Below are positions 9,760 through 17,608 of a stretch of 20,925 nucleotides of DNA, piece by piece (the stretch's first letter is position 1; every line of letters begins with the position of its first letter). The DNA is from Gammaproteobacteria bacterium (lineage in GTDB: Bacteria; Pseudomonadota; Gammaproteobacteria; Acidithiobacillales; Acidithiobacillaceae). The notes under the pieces are model-generated. The model had not been told where the DNA came from, did no database searches, and saw only the letters and a program-made list of their open reading frames with translations. Both the position numbers and the translations under genes were made by a program. The stretch spans positions 1-20,925 of the forward strand of contig JAMCRJ010000063.1 of assembly GCA_023381645.1 (NCBI GenBank), given 5' to 3'.

Positions 9760-10496
9760 GGCAGGTGGTGTTGGATACGGAAACCACGGGCATCGATTGG
9801 AAGCAGGGGCACCGGGTGATCGAAATCGGTGCCGTGGAGCTGATCGACCGGCGGGTGACGGGGGCGTATTACCAGCAATACCTCAATCCGCAGCGCAGCA
9901 GCGATCCCGAGGCGTTGCGGATACACGGACTGACCGACGAATTTTTGCAGGATCAGCCGGGTTTCGCGGAGGTGGCGGACGCGTTTCTGGAGTTTCTCGG
10001 TGACGCGGAGCTGATCATTCACAACGCGCCCTTTGACCTGGGATTCCTGAATCACGAACTGCAACTGGCCGGGAAGGCGCCTTTGCGGCAGGCCGTAATG
10101 GATACGCTGGCCGATGCGCGCCGCCGTCATCCCGGCCAGAAAAATGATCTCAACAGTCTATGCCGGCGTTACAGTGTGGAAAACAGCCATCGTGAACTGC
10201 ACGGGGCCTTGCTGGACACCCGGATACTCGCCGAGGTCTACCTGGCGATGACCGGCGGGCAGGTGGATATGATGGGGATGCTGGGTGCCGCAGGTGGCTC
10301 CGCCGCAACGGAGATGCGGTCCGCGGGGGATGACCGTTGGAGTGAGGGCATTCCGGCGGCATTGTCGCGGCCACGTGGCCCCTTGCGGGTGATCCGCGCC
10401 AGCGCGGAGGAGTGCATGCTCCATCGGCAATATTTGCAGAATATGGGTGGTAACGCGTTATGGGAGCCGGAAAGCGAGGGCATTCCACCGGCTTGA
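9750..10496 (+). CDS. dnaQ: DNA polymerase III epsilon subunit (proofreading exonuclease)
   Basis: Epsilon is the 3'-5' proofreading subunit of the replicative polymerase core. The 248-residue protein shows Exo I with D9 and E11 (LDTETTG), Exo II around HNAPFDLGFL (D96) and Exo III-epsilon HGALLDTR (H151, D156). After the exonuclease domain, YLAMTGGQVDMMG places a clamp-binding motif (Q171) where E. coli has its QTSMAF site. The C-terminal tail ending MGGNALW matches the segment that binds the alpha subunit, so this is a true epsilon and not a stand-alone exonuclease. GGGAGGG at 9737-9743 is 6 nt before the start. It converges with the Roadblock gene, 4 bp apart. Confidence 0.95.
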   Translation: MAVRQVVLDTETTGIDWKQGHRVIEIGAVELIDRRVTGAYYQQYLNPQRSSDPEALRIHGLTDEFLQDQPGFAEVADAFLEFLGDAELIIHNAPFDLGFLNHELQLAGKAPLRQAVMDTLADARRRHPGQKNDLNSLCRRYSVENSHRELHGALLDTRILAEVYLAMTGGQVDMMGMLGAAGGSAATEMRSAGDDRWSEGIPAALSRPRGPLRVIRASAEECMLHRQYLQNMGGNALWEPESEGIPPA

Positions 10497-10500
10497 CCGG

Positions 10501-10926
10501 CTAGATCGAGCCTTGCGGAATCCCGACAGGCCCTTCTTCCATAGACCAACCGAAGCCTGGTGTCAGCAGGTCGCTGATGACGCCTGCCGCCGGAATGCTC
10601 CTGAGCAACGCCAGGCTCCATTCCGGACCATCCCCATAGCCGATAACGATCAGCGCCGCATATTCCCCCGCCTGGATCATGAGGGCGTAGCCATTGTGCC
10701 CTTTCATCACCAGTTGTTCCAGATTGCCGAGTTTGAACTCGCGCATCGCACGGTCGGCCAGGGAGGATATGGACGCCATCACCGCACCTGCCCGGTCTTC
10801 ACTCACCTCTCCGGAAATGGCGGAGGCGAGCATCAGGCCTTCGGTGGAAATGATCGCGGAGGCGTCTATGTCGGCTGAACCATCGTTCAGTTCAGCGAGA
10901 ATGGATTGCATTTTTTTCGTGCGCAA
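10501..10926 (-). CDS. Roadblock/LC7 domain protein
   Basis: The 141-residue product has the Roadblock/LC7 fold pattern: MQSILAELN helix, then ASAIISTEGLMLAS, a Ser/Ala-rich helix with SLADRAM, and the GNLEQLVMKGHNGYALMIQAGEYAALIVIG strand pair. In bacteria such proteins (for example MglB) regulate Ras-like GTPases in polarity, motility or signalling. No MglA-like GTPase is adjacent, so its partner is elsewhere or absent. The start is TTG 10926: AGGAGG at 10936-10931 is 4 nt upstream of it, while the next ATG (10911) is 19 nt away. It lies 76 nt after the gloA stop, with no clear terminator between, so read-through from the arginine unit is possible. Confidence 0.78.
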   Translation of the reverse strand: MRTKKMQSILAELNDGSADIDASAIISTEGLMLASAISGEVSEDRAGAVMASISSLADRAMREFKLGNLEQLVMKGHNGYALMIQAGEYAALIVIGYGDGPEWSLALLRSIPAAGVISDLLTPGFGWSMEEGPVGIPQGSI

Positions 10927-11002
10927 AGCCCCTCCTGTCGATCTCTGTCAACACCCAAGAACACGGCAAATTTACCGGAGCGCGTATCCTGCTTACCGGC
11001 TG

Positions 11003-11410
11003 TCAGGCCGGATGTTCGGCAAAGTCTGATTTGTGCTCGATCAACTCGATGCGGTAGCCGTCGGGGTCTTCCACGAAGGCGATGACGGTGTTGCCGTGCT
11101 TCATGGGTCCCGCCTCGCGCACCACCTTCCCGCCCCGCTGGCGGATGCCGTCACAGGCCGCCACGGCATCCTCCACTTCAATGGCGATATGCCCGAAGCC
11201 GTCGCCGAGGTCGTACTGTTTCACGCCCCAGTTATAGGTCAGCTCAATGACCGCCCCGGCATTCTCGTTCTGATAACCGACGAAGGCCAGGGTAAATTCG
11301 CCCTCGGGATAATCGTTACGGCGCAGGAGCTGCATGCCGAGTACCTCCGTGTAAAAGGCAATGGCGCGATCCAGATCGACGACGCGCAGCATGGTGTGCA
11401 GTATGCGCAT
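11003..11410 (-). CDS. gloA: Lactoylglutathione lyase (glyoxalase I)
   Basis: Glyoxalase I isomerises the hemithioacetal of methylglyoxal and glutathione to S-lactoylglutathione. At 135 residues it matches the E. coli enzyme in length. The four metal ligands fall at the same positions: H5, E56, H74 and E122. It also carries the typical [17 protein letters not shown] start and [14 protein letters not shown] end. A ribosome site AAGGAG (minus strand, 11422-11417) overlaps the ppnP stop codon, 6 nt before the ATG, so it is coupled to ppnP as the last gene of the lysC-arg unit. The downstream enzyme GloB is encoded at 7642-8394. Confidence 0.96.
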   Translation of the reverse strand: MRILHTMLRVVDLDRAIAFYTEVLGMQLLRRNDYPEGEFTLAFVGYQNENAGAVIELTYNWGVKQYDLGDGFGHIAIEVEDAVAACDGIRQRGGKVVREAGPMKHGNTVIAFVEDPDGYRIELIEHKSDFAEHPA

Positions 11411-11420
11411 GAGAATCTCC

Positions 11421-11738
11421 TTAACTTGAAAGCAGGTAATCCAGAGGTTCCACCACTTCCAGGCGGTAGCTCTGGTTGGCAGGAATGATCATGCTGTCGC
11501 CAGCATGCAACTCCTGAACGTCATTGGCCCCCTCGGCATGGTAATAGGCCATCCCGCTGAGCACCCGGATGGTCTCCGCCACTTCACTGCTCAAAGTATA
11601 GACGCCTGGGTGCAGAAGGGTGAGACTGTGCATGCTGCCATCGGCGAGAATGACGCTGCGCTCGCTGCGCCGCCCGTCCAGAGAGATGCGGCTGGTTTTG
11701 CCCAGTGCGGTGGCCGGTACCTGCTGGTCGGGAGCCAT
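11421..11738 (-). CDS. ppnP: Pyrimidine/purine nucleoside phosphorylase PpnP (DUF1255)
   Basis: The 105-residue product is a single-domain cupin matching PpnP (YaiE), which phosphorolyses several purine and pyrimidine nucleosides. The matching core runs from [20 protein letters not shown] through the strand [16 protein letters not shown] to [17 protein letters not shown] and the C-terminal EPLDYLLSS. The open frame extends much further upstream inside argG in a different frame; the homologous part begins at about ATG 11738, 4 bp after the argG stop. The ribosome site there is poor (GAGG with 2 nt spacing), so translation probably depends on coupling to argG. It is about 10 residues longer at the N-terminus than the E. 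coli protein. Confidence 0.85.
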   Translation of the reverse strand: MAPDQQVPATALGKTSRISLDGRRSERSVILADGSMHSLTLLHPGVYTLSSEVAETIRVLSGMAYYHAEGANDVQELHAGDSMIIPANQSYRLEVVEPLDYLLSS

Positions 11739-11742
11739 CGCC

Positions 11743-12942
11743 TCAACCCTGCAAACGCTTTTCGATGCGCAGACGCAGCGCATTGAGCTTGATGAAGCCC
11801 CCGGCATCCTTCTGATTGTAGGCGCCCGCATCATCTTCAAAGGTGGCGATACGTGGGTCAAAGAGACTCTCCTGCGACTGCCGTCCCACCACCATACACC
11901 CCCCCTTGTAGAGTTTGAGGCGCACCACGCCGTTGACCAGTCGCTGGCTCTGATCGATGAGCGTCTGCAGGGCGCGGCGCTCCGGACTCCACCAGAAGCC
12001 GTTGTAGATGATGCTGGCGTAGCGCGGCATGAGTTCATCCTTGATGTGGGCGACTTCCCGGTCCAGGGTGATGGATTCGATGGCGCGATGGGCCTTGAGC
12101 AGAATGGTGCCGCCGGGGGTCTCGTAGCAGCCCCGGGATTTCATGCCGACATAGCGGTTTTCGACGATGTCCAGGCGCCCGATGCCATGCTCGCCGCCAA
12201 CGGTGTTGAGGTGCGCCAGCAACTGCGCGGGATTGAGCGGCTCCCCGTCGATGGCGATGGGGTCGCCGTGGGCGTAGGTGATTTCCAGATAACGGGGCCG
12301 GTCTGGCGCCTGCTCCGGCGCCGTGGTCCAGCGCCACATGCCGTCTTCGGCTTCCGCCCAGGGGTCTTCGAGAATGCCGCCTTCATAAGAAATATGCAGC
12401 AGGTTGGCATCCATGGAGTAGGGGGATTTCTGGCCGTGGCGTTCCACCGGAATGCCACGCTGTTCGGCATAGGCGAGAAGTTTTTCGCGGGAGTTCAGAT
12501 CCCATTCCCGCCAGGGGGCGATGACCTGGATATCGGGGTTGAGGGCGTAGGCCCCCAGCTCAAACCGGACCTGATCGTTGCCCTTGCCGGTGGCCCCATG
12601 GGCGACGGCATCGGCACCCACATCGGCGGCGATTTCCACCATGCGCTTGGCGATGAGGGGCCGGGCGATGGAGGTGCCCAGCAGATACTCGCCCTCGTAG
12701 AGGGTGTTGGCGCGGAACATGGGGAACACGTAATCCCGGACGAATTCCTGGCGCAGGTCGTCGATGAAGATTTCCCTGGCGCCGAGCTTCTCGGCCTTGG
12801 CGCGCGCCGGTTCCAGTTCTTCACCCTGGCCGATGTCGGCGGTGAAGGTGACCACGTCGCACTGGTACTGGTCCTGCAGCCACTTGAGGATGACCGAGGT
12901 ATCCAGACCACCGGAATAGGCGAGAACGACTTTCTTGACCAT
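11743..12942 (-). CDS. argG: Argininosuccinate synthase
   Basis: ArgG condenses citrulline and aspartate with ATP to argininosuccinate, the seventh step of arginine synthesis. The 399-residue product has the N-terminal PP-loop AYSGGLDTS (8-16), the [11 protein letters not shown] segment, [13 protein letters not shown] with substrate-binding residues, and the [18 protein letters not shown] stretch. This is normal length for the short-form bacterial enzyme. AAGGAG (minus strand, 12956-12951), inside the end of argF, lies 8 nt before ATG 12942. It follows argF with a 3 bp gap. Confidence 0.97.
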   Translation of the reverse strand: MVKKVVLAYSGGLDTSVILKWLQDQYQCDVVTFTADIGQGEELEPARAKAEKLGAREIFIDDLRQEFVRDYVFPMFRANTLYEGEYLLGTSIARPLIAKRMVEIAADVGADAVAHGATGKGNDQVRFELGAYALNPDIQVIAPWREWDLNSREKLLAYAEQRGIPVERHGQKSPYSMDANLLHISYEGGILEDPWAEAEDGMWRWTTAPEQAPDRPRYLEITYAHGDPIAIDGEPLNPAQLLAHLNTVGGEHGIGRLDIVENRYVGMKSRGCYETPGGTILLKAHRAIESITLDREVAHIKDELMPRYASIIYNGFWWSPERRALQTLIDQSQRLVNGVVRLKLYKGGCMVVGRQSQESLFDPRIATFEDDAGAYNQKDAGGFIKLNALRLRIEKRLQG

Positions 12943-12945
12943 GCG

Positions 12946-13881
12946 TCAATCTCCTTGCAGTGCGGCCACGGGGCCGATGCCGAATAAAAATTCCATCAGG
13001 GCTTTCTGGGCGTGCAGGCGGTTTTCCGCCTCTTCCCAGACGACGGATCGGGGTCCGTCGATGACTTCGGCGCTGACCTCCTCGCCACGGTGGGCGGGGA
13101 GGCAGTGCATGAACAAGGCGTCCGGCGCGGCGGCGGCCATGAGTGCGGCGTTGACCTGGAAGGGGGCGAGAATCGCCTTGCGTGCGACCGCCTCTTCTTC
13201 CTGACCCATGCTGGTCCAGACGTCGGTGACAATCAGGTCCGCCCCGCGCACCGCGGCCACCGCATCGTGCAGGACCGTGACCTGATCACCGCCATTCCGC
13301 AACATTCCGGCGCTGGGCACATAACCCGCCGGGCTGCCGATGCGCAGTTGAAAGTCGAAAATCTGCGCGGCTTCCATCCAGGAGTGGGCCATATTGTTGC
13401 TGCCGTCGCCGATATAGGCCACGATCCTGCCGCGCAGGTCACCCCAGTGTTCCGTCGCCGTCATCAGGTCGGCCAGGAGCTGACAGGGGTGATGGTCGTC
13501 GGAGAGACCGTTGATCACCGGCACCCGCGAAGCGGCGGCGAAGCGGAGGAGGTTGTCGTGACCGAAGGTGCGGATCATCACCATATCGACCATGCGGGAG
13601 ATGACCCTGGCGGTGTCCTCGACGCTCTCGCCACGCCCCAGTTGGGTATCCCGCGGCGAGAGGAAAAGAGCGTGGCCACCCAATTGGGTCATACCCGTCT
13701 CGAAGGATACCCTGGTGCGGGTGGAGGATTTCTCGAAGATCATCGCCAGGGTCCGGCCCGCGCAAGGGGCGTAACGTTCGCCGCCCCGCTGGATTTTCTT
13801 CAGGGCGATGGCACGTTGCAGGAGCGCCCGCAGTTCGCTGGGGCTGAGGTCGGAGAGGCGCAGAAAGTGACGGACGTTCAT
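12946..13881 (-). CDS. argF: Ornithine carbamoyltransferase
   Basis: ArgF transfers the carbamoyl group from carbamoyl phosphate to ornithine to make citrulline. The 311-residue product contains the carbamoyl-phosphate motif SSTRTR (52-57), the HPCQ motif (131-134) and the ornithine-binding [10 protein letters not shown] (259-268). [10 protein letters not shown], just before, is also conserved. Its ATG overlaps the argD stop in an ATGA junction, so translation is probably coupled. I use argF for the anabolic enzyme because of the argD and argG neighbours. Confidence 0.97.
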   Translation of the reverse strand: MNVRHFLRLSDLSPSELRALLQRAIALKKIQRGGERYAPCAGRTLAMIFEKSSTRTRVSFETGMTQLGGHALFLSPRDTQLGRGESVEDTARVISRMVDMVMIRTFGHDNLLRFAAASRVPVINGLSDDHHPCQLLADLMTATEHWGDLRGRIVAYIGDGSNNMAHSWMEAAQIFDFQLRIGSPAGYVPSAGMLRNGGDQVTVLHDAVAAVRGADLIVTDVWTSMGQEEEAVARKAILAPFQVNAALMAAAAPDALFMHCLPAHRGEEVSAEVIDGPRSVVWEEAENRLHAQKALMEFLFGIGPVAALQGD

Positions 13882-15044
13882 GATGCGGATTCCAGAAGGC
13901 TGGCCAGGCCAGCGACGAGAAGATCGATTTCTGCCTCTTGCAGAATCAGCGGGGGCAGCAGACGAATGACTTTTTCAGCCGTGACGTTGATGAGCAGGCC
14001 AGCCTCCAGGGCGCGCTCCACCAGGCGTTCGGGTTTATGGGCCAGTTCGATGCCCACCATCAGGCCCATGCCGCGTATCTCCAGCACCTCGGGGTGCCCG
14101 CCAAGGCGCTTCTGCAGGCGCTGCCGGAGCAGGGCGCCCATCCGCCCGGCGTGGGCGGGGAGGTCTTCTTGCTGCATGGTGTCGAGTACGGCCTGGGCGG
14201 CGGCGCAGACCAGCGGCCCACCGCCAAAGGTGGTGCCGTGTTTGCCCGGCCCGAAGAGCGCGGCCGTCGATTGGCGGGCCAGCATGGCGCCGATGGGGAC
14301 GCCGTTGCCCAGCCCCTTGGCCAGGCTGAGCACGTCGGGGCGCAGGCCGGGAATCTGCTGGTAGGCGAAGAAGGCCCCGGTACGGCCGATGCCGGTCTGC
14401 ACCTCGTCCAGCATCAGGAGCAGACCGTGCGCGTCGCAGACCTCCCTCAGCCCGGTCAGGAAGCCTTCCGGTGCCGGGCGCACCCCACCTTCGCCCTGAA
14501 GGGGCTCGGCGAGAATGGCGCATATGCCGGGGTTGGCCTGAACCAGGGCGCGGACGGTGGAAAGATCGCCATAGGGGGCGCGCACGAAACCCGGCAGCAT
14601 GGGGCTGAAACCTTCCTGGATGCGGAAATTGCCGGTGGCCGTGAGGGTCGCCAGGGTGCGGCCATGAAAAGCGTTGCTGAATACCAGAATCTGCGGTTCG
14701 GCGATGCCCTTGCCATGACCATGGAGGCGGGCGATTTTGATGGCCGCTTCATTGGCCTCTGCGCCGCTGTTGCAGAAAAAGGCCGCATCCATGCCGCTGA
14801 CGGCGCAGAGGGTATCGGACAGCTTTTCCTGCGCCGGAATACGGTAGAGATTGGAAGTGTGCAACAGTTGCCCAGCCTGGGTCTGCAGGGCGCGGGTGAC
14901 GGCCGGATGGCTGTGCCCCAGGCCACAGACGGCGATCCCTGCCAGGGCGTCCAGATAACGGCGCCCCTCGGTATCATAGAGCCAGACCCCCTCACCCCTT
15001 GCAAAAGCGACCGGTAACCGGGCATAAGTGGACATGAGCGGCAT
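13878..15044 (-). CDS. argD: Acetylornithine aminotransferase
   Basis: ArgD is the PLP-dependent class III aminotransferase that makes N-acetylornithine. In E. coli the same enzyme also serves as succinyldiaminopimelate aminotransferase in lysine synthesis. The 388-residue protein has [14 protein letters not shown] (about 90-103), the PLP aspartate in [12 protein letters not shown] (D213) and the Schiff-base lysine in [10 protein letters not shown] (K243). ATG 15044 is chosen because GGAGG lies 10 nt upstream; the alternative ATG 15035 would be too far away. The ATG overlaps the lysC stop by 1 nt (TGATG). Confidence 0.95.
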   Translation of the reverse strand: MPLMSTYARLPVAFARGEGVWLYDTEGRRYLDALAGIAVCGLGHSHPAVTRALQTQAGQLLHTSNLYRIPAQEKLSDTLCAVSGMDAAFFCNSGAEANEAAIKIARLHGHGKGIAEPQILVFSNAFHGRTLATLTATGNFRIQEGFSPMLPGFVRAPYGDLSTVRALVQANPGICAILAEPLQGEGGVRPAPEGFLTGLREVCDAHGLLLMLDEVQTGIGRTGAFFAYQQIPGLRPDVLSLAKGLGNGVPIGAMLARQSTAALFGPGKHGTTFGGGPLVCAAAQAVLDTMQQEDLPAHAGRMGALLRQRLQKRLGGHPEVLEIRGMGLMVGIELAHKPERLVERALEAGLLINVTAEKVIRLLPPLILQEAEIDLLVAGLASLLESAS

Positions 15045-16270
15045 CAGGCTGGTGCCTCCCCGTCCAGGGCGAAAGCCGCGTGCAGCGCCCGCACCGCCAG
15101 TTCCAGATATTTTTCTTCGATGACGACGGAAATCTTGATCTCGGAGGTGGAGATCATCTGGATGTTGATGTTTTCCCGCGCCAGGGTTTCAAACATGGTG
15201 GCGGCGATGCCGGCATGGGAGCGCATCCCGACGCCTACCACGGAAACCTTGACGATATGGGTGTCGCCCCGCACGTCCTCGGCGCCGAGCCCCTGCGCCA
15301 CGCCCTGGAGAATATCGCGGGACTTGGCGAAATCATTGCGGTCCATCGTGAAGGTGAAGTCGGTCTTGCCCGCCTCCGAGATATTCTGGAGAATCACGTC
15401 CACATTGATATTGGCCGCGGAAATCGGACCCAGAATGGCGGAGGCGATACCCGGATGGTCGGGCACGCCGACCACGGTGATCTTGGCTTCATTGCGGGAG
15501 AAGGCGATGCCGGAGACGCGGGGAGCTTCCACAGAATTTTCCTCATTGGTGACCAGGGTGCCGGGACCATCCTGAAAAGACGACAAGACCCGCACGGGAA
15601 CATGGTACTTCATGGCGAATTCGACGGAGCGGGTTTGCAGGACCTTGGCACCGAGGCTGGCCATTTCCAGCATTTCTTCAAAGGTGATGCGATCCAGACG
15701 GCGCGCCCGGGATTCCACCCGCGGGTCGGTGGTGTAGATACCTTCCACATCGGTGAAGATGTCGCATTCATCGGCATGCAGGGCCGCCGCCAGGGCCACG
15801 GCGGTGGTATCGGAACCGCCGCGACCCAGGGTGGTGATATTGCCATGGGGATCGACCCCCTGGAAACCCGCCACGACCACAATCTTGCCGGCATCCAGTG
15901 CCGCGCGGATCTTGTGATCGTCGATGTGCTCGATGCGCGCCCGGTTATGGGCCGAATCGGTCAGGATGGCGACCTGCCCGCCGGTGAACGAAATGGCGGG
16001 TTGACCGATACCCTCCAGCGCCATGCTCAGCAGGGCAATGGTCACCTGCTCGCCGGTGCTGAGCAGGGTGTCCAGTTCGCGTTCCGCCGGGGCATCGGCC
16101 AGGGCGCGCGCCAGTTGCAGGAGGCGATCCGTCTCGCCCGACATGGCGGAAACCACCACCACCACTTGGTGACCGGCGCGATGACTGGCCGCGACCCGTT
16201 CCGCGACGGCCCGGATGCGTTCCACACTGCCCACGGAAGTACCGCCGAATTTCTGTACGATGAGTGCCAT
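15044..16270 (-). CDS. lysC: Aspartate kinase
   Basis: Aspartate kinase phosphorylates aspartate, the first step toward lysine, threonine and methionine. The 408-residue protein has the N-terminal KFGGTSV (7-13), the kinase-domain GRGGSDTTAVALAAAL and FTDVEGIYTTDPRV stretches, and two C-terminal ACT domains (from about 265) that usually bind feedback amino acids. It has the monofunctional length, with no homoserine dehydrogenase part. It is the first gene of the lysC-argD-argF-argG-ppnP-gloA unit. The sequence before ATG 16270 is AT-rich, but no ribosome site or promoter is convincing. Confidence 0.96.
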   Translation of the reverse strand: MALIVQKFGGTSVGSVERIRAVAERVAASHRAGHQVVVVVSAMSGETDRLLQLARALADAPAERELDTLLSTGEQVTIALLSMALEGIGQPAISFTGGQVAILTDSAHNRARIEHIDDHKIRAALDAGKIVVVAGFQGVDPHGNITTLGRGGSDTTAVALAAALHADECDIFTDVEGIYTTDPRVESRARRLDRITFEEMLEMASLGAKVLQTRSVEFAMKYHVPVRVLSSFQDGPGTLVTNEENSVEAPRVSGIAFSRNEAKITVVGVPDHPGIASAILGPISAANINVDVILQNISEAGKTDFTFTMDRNDFAKSRDILQGVAQGLGAEDVRGDTHIVKVSVVGVGMRSHAGIAATMFETLARENINIQMISTSEIKISVVIEEKYLELAVRALHAAFALDGEAPA

Positions 16271-16377
16271 TGCTCAGTGGTTTTATGAAAAATTAAGGGC
16301 AGATGATAAATCGTTGCGGCGGGGTCTGTACAGGATGCACTGCGGACGCCGTTTGCGGCGCGGCGCCCGCCGTGCGC

Positions 16378-16599
16378 TCAGCGATCGGCCATGGAGTCTG
16401 GCGTCGGTGCGGTTTTGGGCTTTTTGAGCAGGGAATACACCGGACAGTAGCCGATCACGCCGGTGGCGATGAGGAGCAATCCGGAAAAGGTCCATTCCTT
16501 GTAAGGGAAGGGATTGACGAAATAGACCAGAAAAATGATGGCGCCGAAGTAGATACGCAGCCAGCGCTCGGTAGTGTTCATGTTTTTGATGATTTTCAC
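16378..16599 (-). CDS. DUF2892 (YgaP-type transmembrane domain) small membrane protein
   Basis: The 73-residue protein has a basic N-terminus, the DUF2892-like TTERWLRIYFGAI start, and two hydrophobic segments (about 15-32 and 39-60). It ends the second with the characteristic GYCPVYSLL cysteine motif and a short polar tail. This domain occurs alone or fused to rhodanese (as in YgaP), and stand-alone copies are often linked to sulfur metabolism; the role here is unknown. The start is GTG 16599: GGAGGAA (minus strand, 16613-16607) is 7-9 nt upstream. The ATG at 16581 would give a slightly shorter protein. A separate promoter lies 43 nt upstream, so it is probably a single-gene unit ahead of lysC. 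Confidence 0.82.
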   Translation of the reverse strand: MKIIKNMNTTERWLRIYFGAIIFLVYFVNPFPYKEWTFSGLLLIATGVIGYCPVYSLLKKPKTAPTPDSMADR

Positions 16600-16641
16600 G
16601 GTTCTGTTCCTCCGTAAATCAGAGAACCATATGTGAATTGC

Positions 16642-16670
16642 ACTATAGGTCTGATCGGGGCGCCCTGCAA
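16642..16670 (-). promoter_or_regulatory. Predicted sigma-70 promoter for the DUF2892 gene
   Basis: On the minus strand TTGCAG (16670-16665) and TATAGT (16647-16642) are separated by exactly 17 nt. The -10 box matches 5 of 6 consensus bases; the -35 matches the important TTG. The predicted start is about 35 nt before the GTG codon and clears the ribosome site. Confidence 0.5.
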
Positions 16671-16673
16671 CAG

Positions 16674-16706
16674 CATCCCCGATTCCGCCAGGGGTCATCC
16701 CCGATT
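16674..16706. repeat. Tandem 11 bp direct repeat upstream of the DUF2892 promoter
   Basis: CATCCCCGATT occurs at 16674-16684 and 16696-16706, 22 bp apart (about two helical turns). The nearer copy ends 3 bp upstream of the predicted -35 box. A third, inverted partial copy (ATCGGGG, 16654-16660) lies between -35 and -10. The layout suggests a regulator binding site. Confidence 0.5.
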
Positions 16707-16742
16707 GGCCGGACGCGCGGGTCTCCTGTCCCGTTTGTCCGC

Positions 16743-17228
16743 TTACCCCGGCAGTAGCGCGTCTACCCGGTGCTGGGCGATGGAGTGACCGTGGGCGGCG
16801 GCCTCCGAGAGCCACTTCAGGCCTAGTGCCTTGTCCCGGGAAACGCCCTGTCCCTTGAGGTAACAGTTGCCCAGCCAGTCCATGGCGTCCACATGCCCCT
16901 GCCGCGCCGCCGCCTCAAACCACCCCGCGGCGATGGAATATTGTTCGGCGGCGTAGAAGCTCAGGCCCAGGGCGTTTTTCGCCGCAGGGTCGCCCTCGTC
17001 GGCATGAATGATGTGCTGAACGATCTGCTCGTCCAGCGTCAGGGGGATTCGCCCTTTCAGGCTGTCCAGGGCCACCTTCCAGACGACGTCCGTTGCCCCG
17101 CGTCGCCCCGCGCATTGTTCTCCGGTCATGGTACCGTCCTCTATCCATCTCAGGATGGAGCGGGTCGTGACCCCCGCCAGCATCGCGGCGGTGGGGGTGC
17201 GGATGGCGGGGTTATCCAGGGGGGGCAT
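16743..17228 (-). CDS. HTH (excisionase/MerR-like) - Sel1 repeat protein
   Basis: The 161-residue product joins two parts. Residues about 12-36 (TAAMLAGVTTRSILRWIEDG) resemble a winged-helix DNA-binding unit of the excisionase/MerR type. Residues about 78-155 hold Sel1-like helical repeats: AKNALGLSFY, AAGWFEAAARQGHVDAMDWLG and a second unit, GVSRDKALGLKWLSEAAAHG. Sel1 repeats usually mediate protein contacts. I chose ATG 17228 because GGAGG (minus strand, 17238-17234) is 5 nt upstream; the TTG at 17240 overlaps that site. Fragments resembling the 5' part of this gene recur at 17535-17552 and 19354-19406. The function is unknown. Confidence 0.7.
   Translation of the reverse strand: MPPLDNPAIRTPTAAMLAGVTTRSILRWIEDGTMTGEQCAGRRGATDVVWKVALDSLKGRIPLTLDEQIVQHIIHADEGDPAAKNALGLSFYAAEQYSIAAGWFEAAARQGHVDAMDWLGNCYLKGQGVSRDKALGLKWLSEAAAHGHSIAQHRVDALLPG
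17160..17187 (-). repeat. HTH-gene segment with related copies at 17535-17552 and 19354-19381
   Basis: This 28 bp segment encodes AMLAGVTTR in the HTH-Sel1 gene. The copy at 19354-19381 differs at 5 of 28 positions and would encode AVLAGATTR. The shorter copy at 17535-17552 matches 17170-17187 at 17 of 18 positions and would encode AMLAGV. All lie in the same orientation. Confidence 0.55.
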
Positions 17229-17236
17229 CACATCCT

Positions 17237-17257
17237 CCAATGCGCATGTCGCCGTCT
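17237..17257. repeat. 21 bp direct repeat, copy 1 (left of the toxin-antitoxin patch)
   Basis: This segment, just upstream of the HTH-Sel1 start, matches 19386-19406 at 20 of 21 positions (core CCAATGCGCATGTCGCC identical). The two copies have the same orientation and bracket about 2.1 kb of toxin-antitoxin genes and remnants. Confidence 0.65.
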
Positions 17258-17377
17258 GCGCGGCTCTGCTTGGTAAAGCGCGTCGTCGTCTCCGGCAAAT
17301 CTGCCGGCAGCACGCCGGACAAAATGATATCGCGGTATATTAGCGCATTACGACAACGGTTTCCGCACATTTTTTAG

Positions 17378-17530
17378 ATCTATGGCGAAACGGTGGTGTC
17401 TCCGCACCCCCAGCACCCCATCGACAAGCAGATCGCGGCCATCGCGCTCATGCACGGAATGACCGTGGTAACGCGCAACGTGGATGATTTCAGGGGATCG
17501 GGCGTAGAGATTCACCACCCATTTCACTAA
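17378..17530 (+). pseudogene. VapC (PIN-domain) toxin remnant, C-terminal part only
   Basis: Reading the plus strand between a TAG at 17375 and the TAA at 17528 gives 50 codons without a start of its own. The peptide contains SPHPQHPIDKQIAAIAL, then TVVTRNVDDF and ends in PFH. This matches the C-terminal third of FitB/VapC-type PIN ribonucleases, including the late acidic residues and the TRN-DF signature. The N-terminal two thirds, with the first catalytic aspartate, are missing upstream, where only about 120 bp of non-coding sequence separates it from the HTH-Sel1 gene. It lies on the opposite strand from the other toxin genes here and has no antitoxin, so it is a decayed gene. Confidence 0.78.
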
Positions 17531-17534
17531 AATA

Positions 17535-17552
17535 ACCCCGGCCAGCATCGCG
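17535..17552 (-). repeat. Short partial copy of the HTH-gene segment
   Basis: This matches 17170-17187 at 17 of 18 positions and would read AMLAGV on the minus strand. It sits immediately after the VapC remnant. The match is short, so chance similarity is not excluded. Confidence 0.35.
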
Positions 17553-17608
17553 AACACTGGGCCATAATGGCAGATTCTGCCAAGGCACGGGTCCCGAAGC
17601 GATAGTGG

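Noticed and set aside
11620..12987. Plus-strand open frame of 455 codons antisense to argG and ppnP
   Set aside because: Mirror frame of recognised genes with no domain pattern.
13012..16288. Long plus-strand frames antisense to argF, argD and lysC
   Set aside because: All lie opposite genes with complete catalytic motifs; compositions are typical of reverse frames.
16271..16320. AT-rich stretch before lysC as a promoter
   Set aside because: Possible boxes match poorly and would leave almost no leader before the ATG.
17292..17307. CCGGCA-AATC-TGCCGG hairpin
   Set aside because: Short stem with no T-run on either strand and no clear relation to a gene end.
17348..17557. Minus-strand 69-codon frame containing MLAGV
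   Set aside because: Mostly antisense to the VapC remnant; only the short MLAGV-encoding stretch is of interest and is reported as a repeat.
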